A program made the position numbers and the translations under genes. DNA of 64,000 bases from Aromatoleum petrolei (GTDB lineage: Bacteria > Pseudomonadota > Gammaproteobacteria > Burkholderiales > Rhodocyclaceae), in contig NZ_CP059560.1 in assembly GCF_017894385.1 (NCBI RefSeq), positions 3,481,501-3,545,500 on the forward strand, read 5' to 3'. This document shows positions 20,154 through 29,741 of this stretch, one piece after another (position 1 is the stretch's first letter; each line of letters begins with the position of its first letter). The notes under the pieces are model-generated. The model was not told the origin of the DNA. It saw only the letters and a program-made list of their open reading frames with translations, and ran no database searches.

Positions 20154-20648
20154 ATGTTCGATCTAGGTTTTTCGGAACTCATCCTCATCGCGGTGGTGAC
20201 GCTCATCGTCGTCGGACCCGAGCGCCTGCCGAAGGTGGCGCGCACCGCCGGCCATCTCCTCGGCCGGCTGCAGCGTTACGTCAGCGACGTCAAGTCGGAC
20301 ATCCAGCGCGAGATGCAGCTCGAGGAGCTCAAGAAGTTGCAGCAGCAGGTCGAGCAGCAGGCGCGCGAACTCGAAACCTCGATGCGCGGCCAGGTCCAGA
20401 GCGTGGAGGCCGATCTCGCACAGACCGCGGCCGAGGCGAAGAGCTCACTGGACGGGCAATCTGGGGCGGCAGCGTCGAGCGCGGCTCCCGTCACCGAAGC
20501 CGTGCCTGTGGCAGTCCCGGCGGAGGGTACAGCCCTTCCGGAAGCACAACCCGGCGAGCCGGCCGTCGATAGTCGCCAGATGGAACTCGGCCTCGCTCCG
20601 GCTGCCGTGCCGCTCGCGAACACGACCACGACCACGGACAAAGCATGA
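20154..20648 (+). CDS. tatB: TatB, twin-arginine translocase receptor subunit
   Basis: Receptor partner of TatC for twin-arginine signal peptides. The 164-residue protein has one N-terminal membrane helix (about 5-21) with VVGPERLPKVARTAG, a long amphipathic/coiled-coil helix (about 30-105) and an Ala/Pro-rich disordered tail. The Glu at position 8 and GPERLP are typical of TatB rather than TatA. It overlaps tatC by 4 bp. Confidence 0.95.
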   Translation: MFDLGFSELILIAVVTLIVVGPERLPKVARTAGHLLGRLQRYVSDVKSDIQREMQLEELKKLQQQVEQQARELETSMRGQVQSVEADLAQTAAEAKSSLDGQSGAAASSAAPVTEAVPVAVPAEGTALPEAQPGEPAVDSRQMELGLAPAAVPLANTTTTTDKA

Positions 20649-21406
20649 GCGCTGTGCAGGAAACTTTCATTTCGCATCTCGTCGAGCTGCGCGACCGTTT
20701 GTTGCGTGCGATGCTGGCCGTGCTCGTCGTGTTCCTGTGCCTGATGCCTTGGGCGGGCGACGTCTACGATCTGCTGGCCTTGCCGATGATGAAGACCCTC
20801 CCCGAGGGCACGCACATGATCGCGACGGGCGTGGTCACGCCGTTCTTCGTGCCAGTGAAGGTGACCATGATGGCGGCCTTCGTGATTGCGCTTCCGGTCG
20901 TTCTCTATCAGGCTTGGGCATTTGTCGCACCGGGGCTGTATGCGCACGAAAGGCGGATGGGACTGCCGCTGGTGATGGGCAGCACGGTCCTGTTCTTGCT
21001 GGGGATGGGGTTCTGTTACTTCTTCGTGTTCGGTACCGTCTTCAAGTTCATTGCCGAGTTCGCGCCCAAGAGCATCACGCCGGCGCCGGATATCGAGCAG
21101 TACCTGTCGTTCGTGATGACGATGTTCATCGCCTTCGGGCTGACCTTCGAGGTGCCGGTGGCTGTGATCCTGCTCGCGAAAACGGGCGTGGTGAGCGTCG
21201 ACAAGCTGGTTGCCGCGCGTCCCTACGTGATCGTCGGCGCCTTCGTCATCGCCGCGATCATCACGCCTCCCGACGTGGTGTCGCAGCTGCTGCTGGCGGT
21301 CCCGATGTGCCTGCTCTACGAAGCGGGCGTGATCATCGCGCGGATCATCGTCAAGGATCGGCGCGACGGCGGCGAGCAGGCACTCGAGCGCATCGAGGGG
21401 AACTGA
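20645..21406 (+). CDS. tatC: TatC, twin-arginine translocase core subunit
   Basis: Polytopic core of the Tat translocase. The 253-residue protein has six membrane helices and the conserved N-terminal FISHLVELRDRLLR and the segment LYQAWAFVAPGLYAHERR that contains the signal-recognition site. The ATG overlaps the tatB stop. It ends 21 bp before the convergent DegS-like gene, with no separate terminator visible. Confidence 0.96.
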   Translation: MSAVQETFISHLVELRDRLLRAMLAVLVVFLCLMPWAGDVYDLLALPMMKTLPEGTHMIATGVVTPFFVPVKVTMMAAFVIALPVVLYQAWAFVAPGLYAHERRMGLPLVMGSTVLFLLGMGFCYFFVFGTVFKFIAEFAPKSITPAPDIEQYLSFVMTMFIAFGLTFEVPVAVILLAKTGVVSVDKLVAARPYVIVGAFVIAAIITPPDVVSQLLLAVPMCLLYEAGVIIARIIVKDRRDGGEQALERIEGN

Positions 21407-21427
21407 GCAGCGCGCGTTTCGTTTCCT

Positions 21428-22591
21428 TCAGCGCTGCAGCGAGGGCGCCGGACGGCGCCCGATTTCCACCTTCAATTCGACCTCGGTATCGGCGCGGCGC
21501 ACGCGGAAGTGCGCGCTGTGGCCCGGCATCAGGCCGGCAACCATTTCGAGCATGCCCTTCGGGTCATGCACGGGCTTGCCGTCGACGCCGATCAGGATGT
21601 CGCCCGGACGGATGCCGGCCTGCTCGGCCGGGCTGTCCCGCAGCACGCCTGCGATGAGGGCGCCCTCGGTACCGGCAAAGCCGAAGGATTCGGCGAGTTC
21701 GGGCGTGATTTCCTGGATCTCGACCCCGATCCAGCCGCGCGTGACCTGGCCTGTGGCGATGATCTGCTCCAGCACGCCGCGCGCGGTCGACACGGGAATC
21801 GCGAAACCGATGCCGAGCGAGCCCCCCGAGCGCGAGTAGATCGCGGTGTTGATGCCGACCAGGTTGCCCTGGCTGTCGACCAGCGCTCCGCCCGAATTGC
21901 CCGGGTTGATCGCCGCGTCGGTCTGGATGTAGTTTTCGAAGGTGTTGATGCCGAGCTGGCTGCGCCCGAGCGCCGACACGATGCCCATCGTGACAGTCTG
22001 GCCGACACCGAAGGGGTTGCCGATGGCGAGCACGACGTCGCCGATCTGCAGTGCATCCTGCTGCGCGAAGGTGATTGCCGGGAGCTTGCCGTTGCCCTGG
22101 AGGCGAAGTACCGCAAGGTCGGTTTCGGGGTCGCGGCCGACCAGGCGCGCGGGGAATTTGCGGCCATCGTTGAGCGCGATCTCGATCTCGTCAGCGCCCT
22201 CGACGACGTGGTTGTTGGTCAGGACCAGTCCGTCGGCACTCGCGATGACCCCCGAGCCGAGTCCGGATGCGCGCTGCGCCGGTGCGTTGTCCTGCCGATC
22301 ACCGAAGAAATGGCGGAAGATGGGGTCGTCGAGCAGGGGGTGGCGCGGGCGGGCGACGTCCTTGGCCGTGTAGATATGGACAACGGCCGGCATCGAGCGC
22401 CGTGCCGCATCGGCGTAGGAGTTGGGCGCCGGGGCGGGGGGCGGCGCATCGTTGCCGGGGGCTTCAAGGATGGAGACGACCGCGGCCGGGGCGGCATTCT
22501 TGAACCATTCCGGCTTCAGGGTATTCAGTACAAACAGGACCGCGACGCTAACCGTCACGGCCTGCGCGAAGATCAGCCACAGGCGGCGCAT
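21428..22591 (-). CDS. DegS/HtrA-type membrane-anchored serine protease
   Basis: Trypsin-like periplasmic protease. The 387-residue protein has an N-terminal membrane anchor (4-22), a linker rich in Ala/Pro, the catalytic triad His128 (TNNHVV), Asp158 (DPETDLAVLR) and Ser233 (GNSGGAL), and a single PDZ domain (about 275-375). One PDZ plus a retained anchor is the DegS/AlgW layout that in enterics and pseudomonads starts the sigma-E stress cascade by cutting RseA/MucA; DegP and DegQ have two PDZ domains. Convergent with tatC, divergent from the Nif3-like gene. Confidence 0.93.
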   Translation of the reverse strand: MRRLWLIFAQAVTVSVAVLFVLNTLKPEWFKNAAPAAVVSILEAPGNDAPPPAPAPNSYADAARRSMPAVVHIYTAKDVARPRHPLLDDPIFRHFFGDRQDNAPAQRASGLGSGVIASADGLVLTNNHVVEGADEIEIALNDGRKFPARLVGRDPETDLAVLRLQGNGKLPAITFAQQDALQIGDVVLAIGNPFGVGQTVTMGIVSALGRSQLGINTFENYIQTDAAINPGNSGGALVDSQGNLVGINTAIYSRSGGSLGIGFAIPVSTARGVLEQIIATGQVTRGWIGVEIQEITPELAESFGFAGTEGALIAGVLRDSPAEQAGIRPGDILIGVDGKPVHDPKGMLEMVAGLMPGHSAHFRVRRADTEVELKVEIGRRPAPSLQR

Positions 22592-22664
22592 AATGTTGCT
22601 CGAATTGGGCGAGCGCTCGGTGCCGCGTTCGCCATGAGGCCCGGAATACAGGAGTGGAGACCGA

Positions 22665-23411
22665 ATGCAACTCGCCGAACTGCAAGCCCATCTGGATGAA
22701 CTGCTGGAAGTCCCTCGGTTCCGGGATTATTCCCCAAACGGACTGCAAGTGGAAGGACGTGCCGAGGTGCATCGCGTGCTGTGCGGCGTCACCGCGAGCC
22801 AGGCGCTGCTCGACCGTGCCGTGGAGGAGCGGGTCGATGCCGTCATCGTGCATCACGGCTGGTTCTGGCGTGGCGAGGACGGTCGCATCACGGGCATCCG
22901 CAAGCGCCGCATCGCAAGCCTGCTGCGTAATGACATCAGCCTGCTCGCGTACCATCTGCCGCTCGACGCCCATCCGCAGTTGGGCAACAACGCGCAGCTC
23001 GCGGCGCTCGCGGGCTGGGTCGGAGAGGGGCGCTTCGGCGAACAGGACATCGCGTGGATCGGCCGCCCAGAGCAGCCGGAGACGGCCGCGCAGCTTGCGC
23101 GCTCGCTGGCCGCGCGGCTCGGGCGCGAGCCGCTGCTGGTCGGCGACGGCAATCGGTCGGTGAGCCGCGTCGCCTGGTGCACGGGCGGTGCTCAGGGCTA
23201 TTTCGAGCAGGCGATCGCTGCCGGCGCGGATCTCTATGTGTCGGGGGAGATCTCCGAACAGACGGTGCATCTCGCGCGCGAATCGGGCGTGCCCTACATC
23301 GCAGCGGGACATCACGCGACCGAGCGATACGGGATCCACGCGTTGGCGCAATATCTGGAGCAGACCTTCGACATCGAGGCATGCTTCGTCGACCTCGACA
23401 ACCCTGTATGA
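22665..23411 (+). CDS. Nif3-like dinuclear metal centre protein
   Basis: Member of the NIF3/YbgI family, which forms a hexameric ring with a two-metal site; the function is unsettled (GTP cyclohydrolase I type 2-like). The 248-residue protein shows the metal-ligand histidines in VIVHHGWFW (about 62-70) and AAGHHATERYG (about 209-219), and DYSPNGLQVEGR near the N-terminus. In many betaproteobacteria this gene precedes petABC; here the next gene is convergent and unrelated. Confidence 0.92.
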   Translation: MQLAELQAHLDELLEVPRFRDYSPNGLQVEGRAEVHRVLCGVTASQALLDRAVEERVDAVIVHHGWFWRGEDGRITGIRKRRIASLLRNDISLLAYHLPLDAHPQLGNNAQLAALAGWVGEGRFGEQDIAWIGRPEQPETAAQLARSLAARLGREPLLVGDGNRSVSRVAWCTGGAQGYFEQAIAAGADLYVSGEISEQTVHLARESGVPYIAAGHHATERYGIHALAQYLEQTFDIEACFVDLDNPV

Positions 23412-23458
23412 GAGCCTGACGCGACGCCGCATCGTGGGCGACGGCTTACTCCGACCGT

Positions 23459-25321
23459 TCAGGCCAGCTGCGACGGTGTTTCGCGGGACGGGCCGCCGTC
23501 CACTGGCAGCAGCGGGGCGGCCTCAGGCCGGTAGGGACCCAACTGATCGTCGAGGATTGCTTCGAGCAGCAGGATCTCGTCGATGACGCTGAGGGGGAAG
23601 CCTTCGCGCGTGCCGTCACGATTGTCGCGCAGCAGGTGCTCGAGGTAAGCCTGGCATTCGCGCGTGCCCCACATCTGCTGGACGTTCTTCGTCACGTGCG
23701 CCATCTGCTCCATCGAGTTGGTGGCCGCGCGTGCCTCGTCGAAGCTCTCCCAAGTGACGGCCTTGACGTTGAAGGTCTTGTTGAGCTGTTTTGCAAGGGC
23801 GTCGAATTCCGCGCGCAGGTCGGCGGCCCGATACACTTCCATGAGCTTGAGCCAGGGCGTGACGGCCTTCTTCGGATTGGAGGCGATGAACTCGGCCAGT
23901 GTGTCCGCCGCGCCGCGGATGCGTCCGAAGCCCATCATGATCTCGGCGAGTTCGATCGCCGATTCGTGCTCTTCGGCGGTTTCCTCTGCCGCGACGGGGG
24001 CAATCGGGGCAATGGGGTCGATCGGCGCAATCGGGGCCAGCGAGATGGGATGGGCGAAGGCGTCCTCTTCCGTGTCCCAACCCAGGGGGGAGCGTTCGGG
24101 CGCGCGCCGGGCCGGCTCGAGATCGGAAGCGAGGTCGGGTGCCAGGCGCGGCAGGTCGGACGGAAATGCTGCGGCCGGGCTGGCGGGAGCGGGGCGTGCG
24201 ATCGGCTCCGTCCGCGCGACCGGCGGGGGGGCGAGGGGCTTCTTTTCCGCCGGCGCGGATTGGGGGGCCGTGTCATCGCTTTCGACGTGTGGCGCCTTTT
24301 CGCGGCGCTTGCGGATCCACGCAAGGGCGGCTGCGAGCGCCAGCGACATGAATCCGACCGTCAGCGTGCCCTTTTTCCAGGCTTCGGCGACGCTGTGATC
24401 GGCTGCGATTGCGTCGACCTTCGGCGCCGGCGGCTCCTCCGCTTGGGCGAGGGGCGGCGCAGGGGGGGGGTCGGAGGCCGGGGTGCGGATGTGTTCGGCC
24501 ATCAGGCGCGCCTGAACGGCCTCGAGTTGCCGGATGCGTTCGTTCAGTTCGAGCTGGGTAACGATGGTCCGGTCGATCGCCATGATGACGGATTGTTCGC
24601 GGCGCAGCTGTTCCCGCTGGGCTTCGCTTGTGGCGTCGATGCGCGCGAGGCTGCCGAGCTGGGTGCTCAAGCGCAGGCCGGCACCGGCGACCTCGGATTC
24701 TCCGCCACCGAGTTCGAGTCGATCGGAGCCTTTGGCGGACGGCGCCGCTGCGCGCGAGGGCGCGGAGGATGCAGTGGGGGCGGTGGCTGCGACGTCGCTG
24801 GCGGGAGTGGCGCGACGGCTCGTGCGTGCGCGCCGCGGCGCTTCCTGAGCGGGCGCCTCCGCTAGTGTTCCGCCCGATCGTGCCGGAGCCAGTGCGCCGG
24901 CAGATTCGGTTGCTGCTGCGGACTCCTCGGGGAAGGTCAAGAGCACCGTGTACTCGCGGCGCAGGCGGCTGTCGCAGAGGTCCTCGACCGCGAACCGCAA
25001 CGCGGGATCGAAGCTGGGCAGTCGGTGTGAGAGCACGAGCCGTACGTTGGGGGGGCGTCCGATGATATCGATGCGGGCGTTGCGCACCCGCGGCAGGCCG
25101 TCGGACGGTGCGGACGGTGCGGCAGGGCGCAGGCATTCTGCAACCTGCGCGGGATCGCCCTGGACGACGGGGATCTCGATCCGAAGAGGTTCGCCGATCC
25201 TGGATAGCGGCACGGGTTCGCCGAGAACGAAGGCGCCGGAGGGTGTCGGTGCGAGCGCGAGCAACGCCACCAGGAGCAGGGGCGTGGAATTCCTAGAAGG
25301 CAGGCGCTGCTGTTTTGTCAT
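23459..25321 (-). CDS. FimV-like exported protein with C-terminal FimV domain
   Basis: Inner-membrane protein resembling FimV/TspA, which in pseudomonads promotes type IV pilus assembly and polar organisation. The 620-residue product has a signal peptide (1-30), an N-terminal FimV-like stretch (FVLGEPVPLSRIGEPLRIEI, 31-50), a Pro/Ala-rich region, a predicted coiled coil (about 225-278), one membrane helix (318-336), an acidic low-complexity part with repeated (A/D)PI units, and a C-terminal domain (about 470-600) like the FimV C-terminus with TPR character. No LysM motif is evident. Start ATG 25321 gives the signal peptide; a frame extending far upstream is shadow sequence. Confidence 0.72.
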   Translation of the reverse strand: MTKQQRLPSRNSTPLLLVALLALAPTPSGAFVLGEPVPLSRIGEPLRIEIPVVQGDPAQVAECLRPAAPSAPSDGLPRVRNARIDIIGRPPNVRLVLSHRLPSFDPALRFAVEDLCDSRLRREYTVLLTFPEESAAATESAGALAPARSGGTLAEAPAQEAPRRARTSRRATPASDVAATAPTASSAPSRAAAPSAKGSDRLELGGGESEVAGAGLRLSTQLGSLARIDATSEAQREQLRREQSVIMAIDRTIVTQLELNERIRQLEAVQARLMAEHIRTPASDPPPAPPLAQAEEPPAPKVDAIAADHSVAEAWKKGTLTVGFMSLALAAALAWIRKRREKAPHVESDDTAPQSAPAEKKPLAPPPVARTEPIARPAPASPAAAFPSDLPRLAPDLASDLEPARRAPERSPLGWDTEEDAFAHPISLAPIAPIDPIAPIAPVAAEETAEEHESAIELAEIMMGFGRIRGAADTLAEFIASNPKKAVTPWLKLMEVYRAADLRAEFDALAKQLNKTFNVKAVTWESFDEARAATNSMEQMAHVTKNVQQMWGTRECQAYLEHLLRDNRDGTREGFPLSVIDEILLLEAILDDQLGPYRPEAAPLLPVDGGPSRETPSQLA

Positions 25322-25591
25322 CGTCCGTTCGTACGTTGGCGAGGGCCCGGGCGTAAACCAATATCTTGTATCAAATCTTTGCGCGGCATTGTAACGAAAT
25401 TGCATCCCCGCTGCCTGCAAAAACAGCAGATTGTAACTCTGCCATATGACGTCCGGAAATTCTGGCGCTTCGCGGGACGGCGAGTCGGTGGTGCCGATCT
25501 GAGCGGGTTGTCCGCGACGGGCTGTCTGCGTGCACGGACAACGTCGTGATTCGCGGTAACATGCGGTTTTCCATACGTAGCCGTACGTCCG

Positions 25592-26146
25592 ATGCCTCTC
25601 TCTCCTCCCAAGTGCGCACGCAGTCCGGTGCATCTGCGCCAGATCTCGATCGAGGGCTTCCGCCGCGACGATGGTCTGCTGGAGCTCGAGGCCTGCCTGC
25701 GCGACACGAAGTCGGTCGATTACCCACTCGCGTCCGGCGTGCGCCGTGCGGGCGACGCCGTGCACGAGATGCGCGTGCGCATCACGATAGACGAGGGGTT
25801 CACCATCGTCGATGCCGAGGCGTGTTCCGATCGTGTTCCCTATGCGGGCGAATGCGACACGATCGGGCCCGCCTATGGACGGCTCGTCGGGCTGAATCTG
25901 ATCCGCGGCTTTCGCCGCAACGTCGGGGAGATGTTCGCCGACGTGCGCGGCTGCTCGCATATCACCGAGATGTTGATGAGCCTGCCGACGGCGGCCATCC
26001 AGACCTACGCGACCTTCCGGCGCGACAACGAGGACACGGTCGAGAAGCCGTTCCAGCTCGACAAGTGCCACGCGCTCGAGAGTTCGCGCGAGACGGTGCG
26101 CCTCTATTACCCGAAGTGGTACCGCAAGCCCGCGGGCGACGCGTAG
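25592..26146 (+). CDS. DUF2889 domain protein
   Basis: The 184-residue protein matches the uncharacterised DUF2889 family: it begins with an SPVHLRQISIEGFRRDDG segment and contains VRITIDEGFTIVDAEACSDRVPYAGECD and GCSHITEML, features I associate with this family. No signal peptide or membrane segment is seen, so it is probably cytosolic. Function is unknown; family members often sit beside aromatic or acyl-CoA degradation genes, which is not the case here. It is flanked by the divergent FimV-like gene and sucC. Confidence 0.8.
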   Translation: MPLSPPKCARSPVHLRQISIEGFRRDDGLLELEACLRDTKSVDYPLASGVRRAGDAVHEMRVRITIDEGFTIVDAEACSDRVPYAGECDTIGPAYGRLVGLNLIRGFRRNVGEMFADVRGCSHITEMLMSLPTAAIQTYATFRRDNEDTVEKPFQLDKCHALESSRETVRLYYPKWYRKPAGDA

Positions 26147-26212
26147 ACGCGGCCCGGCACGCGGGTGGAACGTTCGCCCCGGACTCGCGATTCTGCACTG
26201 CGCAATTGCGGT

Positions 26213-26218
26213 TATAAT
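26213..26218 (+). promoter_or_regulatory. Candidate -10 element for sucCD
   Basis: A perfect TATAAT within GGTTATAATCC lies 189 bp upstream of sucC. The -35 region (near TTCTGC at 26191-26196, 16 bp spacing) is poor. This would give a leader of about 180 bases for sucCD. Confidence 0.4.
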
Positions 26219-26406
26219 CCTGCGATCTTGCGACCTGCGTTCCCGTTCGGGGCGGGTCAAGAGATCGGGCCGGGCGACATTCGACCGGTCGGCAGCGGTA
26301 TGCGTCGGTCGAGGGAGACGGCGTATGTCGTGGAGCGATGCTCCGAAGCGTCCCATCAACCTGTGCGCGGCGTCCAGGGCGTCGCGGCTTCGATCGAAGG
26401 GCAACC

Positions 26407-27567
<1,161 letters not shown>

Positions 27568-27578
27568 GGAGAGTTTGA

Positions 27579-28472
27579 ATGTCCATCCTGATCAACAAAG
27601 ACACCAAGATCATCACCCAGGGCATCACGGGCAAGACCGGCCAGTTCCATACCGAGAAGTGCATCGAGTACGCGAACGGCAAGAACTGCTTCGTGGCGGG
27701 CGTGAACCCGAAGAAGGCCGGCGAGAAGATTTTCGACGTGCCCATCTACGCTTCGGTCAAGGAAGCAGCTGCCGACACCGGCGCGACCGTCTCCGTGATT
27801 TACGTTCCGCCGGCAGGGGCCGCCGACGCGATCTGGGAAGCCTGCGAGGCCGACCTGGATCTGGCGATCTGCATCACGGAAGGGATCCCCGTCCGCGACA
27901 TGCTGATCGTGCGCAATAAGATGAAGCAGAAGGTTGCCAACGGCGGCAAGGAAACCCTGCTGTTGGGGCCGAACTGCCCGGGTCTGATCACGCCCGACGA
28001 AGTCAAGATCGGCATCATGCCGGGTCACATCCACCGCAAGGGCCGCATCGGCGTCGTGTCGCGTTCGGGCACGCTGACCTATGAAGCCGTGGCACAGCTG
28101 ACCGAAATCGGTTTGGGCCAGTCGTCGGCGGTCGGTATCGGCGGCGATCCGATCAACGGCCTGAAGCACATCGATGTGATGCGCATGTTCAACGACGATC
28201 CGGACACCGACGCGGTGATCATGATCGGCGAGATCGGCGGTCCCGACGAGGCCGAAGCCGCGCAGTGGTGCAAGGCCAACATGAAGAAGCCGATCGTCGG
28301 CTTCATCGCCGGCGTGACCGCGCCGGCCGGCAAGCGCATGGGCCACGCCGGTGCGCTGATCTCGGGTGGTGCCGACACCGCCGACGCCAAGCTCGCCATC
28401 ATGGAAGAGTGCGGCTTCAACGTGACGCGCAACCCGTCCGAGATGGGCAAGCTGCTGAAGGCGATGCTGTAA
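27579..28472 (+). CDS. sucD: Succinate-CoA ligase alpha subunit SucD
   Basis: Alpha subunit of succinyl-CoA synthetase, carrying the CoA-binding Rossmann domain and the phosphohistidine. The 297-residue protein starts MSILINKDTKIITQGITG, has LLGPNCPGLITP (about 127-138) and the active histidine in the GHAGALISGG motif (about 245-254). It ends the sucCD operon, followed by a strong terminator. Confidence 0.97.
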   Translation: MSILINKDTKIITQGITGKTGQFHTEKCIEYANGKNCFVAGVNPKKAGEKIFDVPIYASVKEAAADTGATVSVIYVPPAGAADAIWEACEADLDLAICITEGIPVRDMLIVRNKMKQKVANGGKETLLLGPNCPGLITPDEVKIGIMPGHIHRKGRIGVVSRSGTLTYEAVAQLTEIGLGQSSAVGIGGDPINGLKHIDVMRMFNDDPDTDAVIMIGEIGGPDEAEAAQWCKANMKKPIVGFIAGVTAPAGKRMGHAGALISGGADTADAKLAIMEECGFNVTRNPSEMGKLLKAML

Positions 28473-28496
28473 GCGTCGTTTTTTTCCGCTGCAGCG

Positions 28497-28526
28497 AAAA
28501 GCGCCGGCTGGTCCGGCGCTTTTCTT
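28497..28526 (+). terminator. Intrinsic terminator of sucCD
   Basis: Stem AAAAGCGCCGG/CCGGCGCTTTT with a short CTGGT loop followed by CTTTT, 25 bp after the sucD stop. Confidence 0.85.
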
Positions 28527-28543
28527 TTGGTTCGTCGGGTGTT

Positions 28544-28598
28544 GCCACGCAGCTGACCCAATGGAAGCTGTTCCACTGGGGTAGGCGCCACGCAGCTG
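28544..28598. repeat. Imperfect palindrome flanked by 12 bp direct repeats
   Basis: GCCACGCAGCTG occurs at 28544-28555 and again at 28587-28598. Between them an inverted repeat (CCCAATGGAA/TTCCACTGGG, 28557-28580, one mismatch, 4-base loop) is found. It lies in the non-coding gap between the sucCD terminator and the dioxygenase stop; function unknown. Confidence 0.6.
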
Positions 28599-28635
28599 CA
28601 GTCGTTGCGACAGCCGGCACGGGGCGCCCGGCGGG

Positions 28636-29301
28636 TCAGCGGGCGGCGAGAATGATGTCGAAAGTGGCTGTGGCGGGGGTGGCGCCCTTCGCCGGTGTGA
28701 CGTCGACGCTCAACGCCTCGCGCTCCGGCGGAGCGTAGCCATTCCCCTCGCGGTTGTTGCCTCGGAAGTACATCTGCGTGATGAATTCCAATCGCCCCGG
28801 CTTCGCGATGCGGAAGTGGATGTGCGGCGGCCTCGAGCCGTAGTTGCCGGGCACGATCGTGAGGAAGCTGTAACGGCCTCGGGCGTCGGTCATCGTGCGG
28901 CCGAAGCCCTGGAAGCCGGGGTCGCGTGTGCGTGGATCTACGCCGGGGTGGCGGTAGCGGCCGCGCGCGTCCGCCTGCCAAATCTCGATGGACGCATCGG
29001 CGACAGGTTTCCCGGCGGTATCAAGCACCGTGCCGCCGACGCGCAGCGACACGCCTTCGGCAGTCGTCCCCGTTGCTTCCGCCAGCTTAGTCAAGTCGGC
29101 ATCGATGTCGCCGCCCCAGTCGAGCGGATAGAAGGGGCCGATGTCGTCCTCGGGAGTCGGGGGCAGGGTGGCAGCGTCGGTCGGGAAGGCGGCGGCCAAG
29201 CCGAGCGGCAGGAAGGGAAGGCCGCCCAGGCAGCGCAGGGTGCGGCGACGCATCGTGTGGCGGGATGTGTCGGGGACGGGATTGCGTGTGAGATTGTGCA
29301 T
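28636..29301 (-). CDS. Exported intradiol ring-cleavage dioxygenase family protein
   Basis: Intradiol dioxygenase fold (catechol 1,2- / protocatechuate 3,4-dioxygenase type; non-haem Fe(III)). The 221-residue protein has an N-terminal signal with consecutive arginines (MRRRTLRCLGGLPFLPLGL, residues 17-35), possibly a Tat signal, then the intradiol core with GGTVLDTAGKPVADASIEIW and WQADARGRY, and the iron ligands Tyr and the paired His in RPPHIHFRI. Start at ATG 29301 has a GGAG upstream; the ATG at 29253 would start right at the arginines. Secreted members of this family are of unknown physiological substrate. It stands alone on the minus strand, not in an aromatic-degradation operon. Confidence 0.85.
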   Translation of the reverse strand: MHNLTRNPVPDTSRHTMRRRTLRCLGGLPFLPLGLAAAFPTDAATLPPTPEDDIGPFYPLDWGGDIDADLTKLAEATGTTAEGVSLRVGGTVLDTAGKPVADASIEIWQADARGRYRHPGVDPRTRDPGFQGFGRTMTDARGRYSFLTIVPGNYGSRPPHIHFRIAKPGRLEFITQMYFRGNNREGNGYAPPEREALSVDVTPAKGATPATATFDIILAAR

Positions 29302-29741
29302 GGTCTTGTCTTCTCCGTGCGGGCGAGTATTCGATGGCTTGAGTTTCCGTGGGTTCCGCGCAGCGTCGCGCTTCGCACGCGCCCAATGCGACCTTCATGA
29401 AGGAGTCCGCCAGAGGCCATGACGATCATCGGCGGTGAATACACCGCCTGCGGCGACGGCAAGCCCGCTTGTTCGATGAGGTCGATCACCGGATAGGGTG
29501 GCCTTTCTTCGCACGAGCGTCGACGCCACCTGTTCGCAAGCGCCACATAGGGCCCGCCGCGCGGGCCCCGGTCGGTTCAGGCGACAATCCCGCGCGGCAA
29601 CAATGCCCTTGCGCGGTATGATGACGATCGGCTGGAGCCAGTGCGCTGATTCCGGGGGCGCCCCGGCCGCGCTCGCGGCGGGCTGTGACGCCGGCCGGGC
29701 ACAAATCCATGAACATTGAATTGAGGACACGAGGAGCGCCG
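29302..29741. other. Intergenic region between dioxygenase and hybrid kinase
   Basis: 440 bp with no supportable gene. It holds a perfect hairpin GGGCCCGC/GCGGGCCC (29550-29568, loop of 3) without a T run, and a TATGAT -10-like hexamer upstream of the kinase. Short open frames on either strand lack ribosome sites or recognisable character. Confidence 0.5.
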
